This document shows positions 62,417 through 64,000 of a stretch of 64,000 nucleotides of DNA, piece by piece. How positions within the stretch are numbered: position 1 is the first letter of the stretch; the number at the start of each line of letters is the position of its first letter. The position numbers and the translations under genes are program-made. Origin of the DNA: Mallotus nudiflorus (lineage: Eukaryota; Streptophyta; Magnoliopsida; Malpighiales; Euphorbiaceae). The stretch lies in NCBI GenBank assembly GCA_947683625.1, contig CANTUR010000049.1, positions 4,070,501 through 4,134,500 on the forward strand, given 5' to 3'. A model generated the notes under the pieces. That model had not been told where the DNA came from and searched no databases. It was given only the letters and a program-made list of their open reading frames with translations.

Positions 62417-64000
62417 GTTAGATCTAATTTCATTATTATTTGTTTAGCTTATGTGTAGTTTCCTTTTTCCTTCCATCAATTTCTCTATAGAATTGGACTT
62501 TCTTGGCAAACAGATGTGCTATAATTATATTGAAAAAAATGGCTCAGTATCTTGTTTTATTCTTTGAAACATGTTCCTTGAGAATATTTGAGCTTATGAA
62601 TTAAAGTGACATGTCAACAATGGGATCGTTGTCACTTGAGCCAGAGCCTCATGGTGCCGGTATTTGACTCACAATCCAAGAGAATATAAGGTTTTGTACC
62701 CAGTTAGCTGTATTTAAGGCTTGTTTAAGCTGCTTTGAAGTAGAACAAGAGGTTCTCTACAGTAATAGAATTTAAGGCAGGCAACAATGCTTGCACACAC
62801 ACAAGTGCATGCACTTGCCAGGACACAAAATGAATGTAGGCAAGGATACAAGTGCACCCATGTATAGAAAGAGAAATACACAATTTTGCATGAGGGAAAG
62901 GATTGAACCCTGATGATATTCATTTAAAAAATGGAAGAGTAATGAAGGTTCTATCTCTTGTGGGTATCTTTTGAATTGAATATAGTACGTACCAAATCAG
63001 CTTATGAGAGAACCATGTAAAAGGCAATGTCCTTTTTCCATTGTACAGAGCTATGTTCTCTATTTGGTTGCAAAATTGCATATATAATGCCTGTAATGAT
63101 GTAATATTTAATTATATTAATGATTTGAGCACAAAACATATAGGAAAACTTTCAGGGTACTAAAGATAGCTTGGCACTTCCTTTTCCTTTCTGTTCCCTT
63201 AAATTTTTTCATCTTCTCGTTTTTTTTTTTCTTCTTACCATGGTGGTAGCCTATCCTACAAATTCTTGAAGAGTAAATTGACATCAAAGTTTGTATTGTA
63301 TCATGTAGAATCTTAGGGCAATATGAATTTTTGCCAAGTGTGTGGCAACACATGACTACAAGTGAAATAATCCTTCGAGCCATTTTGCTTCAGTTATTTT
63401 CATGGCCATCCACAGTCACATGGTTCATGCAAGAAGCAATATTGTCAAGCCTTTTGGTGATGTTTTGATTCTTTTGAACTCATGGGACTGCAATTATACT
63501 TTGCATCAGCTTGAGAAATCCCTGCCAACTGGGTCTTTCATATCCATAACATGTTGGGAAGTTTGAGTTATTACTTATATCCCATACATAAATGATAAAA
63601 TACAACTTGTGAAAAAGGTTTCTTTTTCTTTTTTTTTTTTTTATCCTTAATTCTTTTCATGCATATTTTACATTTTCCAGATAGAACATCTCATATCATT
63701 TTATGCATCAATGGAAATGAAACTAGATAGTGAGAAAAGTTCTTGAACTGCAACATCTTTTGCTATTGGCTCTCTGTCTTGTAAAAATTAACATATTGGC
63801 TCCTCTTTTGGTTCAAAATACATCTGAATGTTCTGTCTGGTTTCTGATTTGGCTTTCTAGCTTTCTGTGTGTGATATTTTATGAGAGTACTATTATGATA
63901 TTATGAACATCTGAGTTAGGACTAATACAAAGACACTTTTCCATAGGTGTGCTTCTTATGATCCCTTACACCAATTTTTTGAATGGAATAATCTCTTGCT
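62417..64000 (+). other. LCB1: LCB1 intron 10, running past the window end
   Basis: It starts with a GTTAGA donor after ATTAAGGAAAG, leaving one base of a Gly codon. More than 1.58 kb follow without a convincing next exon; the expected G-L-S-D-like continuation was not found. It is much longer than the other introns (about 70-470 bp). Short tracts of T (for example 63213-63230 and 63631-63642) occur, but no transposon was identified. Confidence 0.8.

Noticed and set aside
63144..63170. Possible LCB1 exon after TATAG (reads G-K-L-S-G-Y)
   Set aside because: The frame meets a stop after five or six codons and does not continue into the expected LCB1 sequence.

Overview
This window is nuclear DNA from a flowering plant, most likely a eudicot. 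It is AT-rich and made almost entirely of nested, decayed retrotransposons and other transposons. One real host gene sits at the right edge, on the plus strand with plant-type GT-AG introns: the N-terminal four fifths of LCB1, a subunit of serine palmitoyltransferase. No bacterial genes, CRISPR arrays or tRNA/rRNA genes were seen.

Layout. 1-1630 is part of a long Ty3/gypsy-type LTR. 2149-26591 is one Ty1/copia element (A, minus strand) expanded to about 24 kb by later insertions. Its left LTR holds a solo gypsy LTR (2938-6730), which itself holds a solo copia LTR (3523-5029). Its pol is split by another solo gypsy LTR (9360-11464). Its right LTR is split by a complete copia element (B, 16489-25154). 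Target-site duplications and empty-site comparisons within the window support most of these junctions. Element A itself lies in, or just upstream of, an older Ty3/gypsy element (C, plus strand) whose broken pol spans 27415-30050. Downstream of that pol is a roughly 49-bp minisatellite (30283-31240), and a related array in inverted orientation follows at 32200-33240.

33390-34316 is a Mutator-like (MULE) transposase relic. It converges on a minus-strand Ulp1/DUF1985 protease-like pseudogene (35281-39250), an arrangement known from ULP-carrying MULEs. 41470-43499 is a minus-strand plant mobile domain (PMD) pseudogene. 43878-49780 is a minus-strand Ty3/gypsy element (D) truncated just after the YVDD box. 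51300-55339 is a LINE relic interrupted by a third solo copia LTR (53271-54402, perfect 5-bp duplication). 55340-59210 is very AT-rich intergenic DNA with microsatellites and diverged repeats, probably including the LCB1 upstream region.

LCB1 (coding exons 59844-62416, continuing beyond the window) has a 5' UTR intron and ten visible coding exons. An upstream ATG overlaps its start codon out of frame. Every transposon coding region carries stops or frameshifts, so none looks autonomous. I found no convincing undescribed biological system. The most unusual items are the inverted pair of minisatellite arrays, the LCB1 upstream ORF, and the MULE-borne protease that has lost its catalytic residues. 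Boundaries and homologies were judged by eye.
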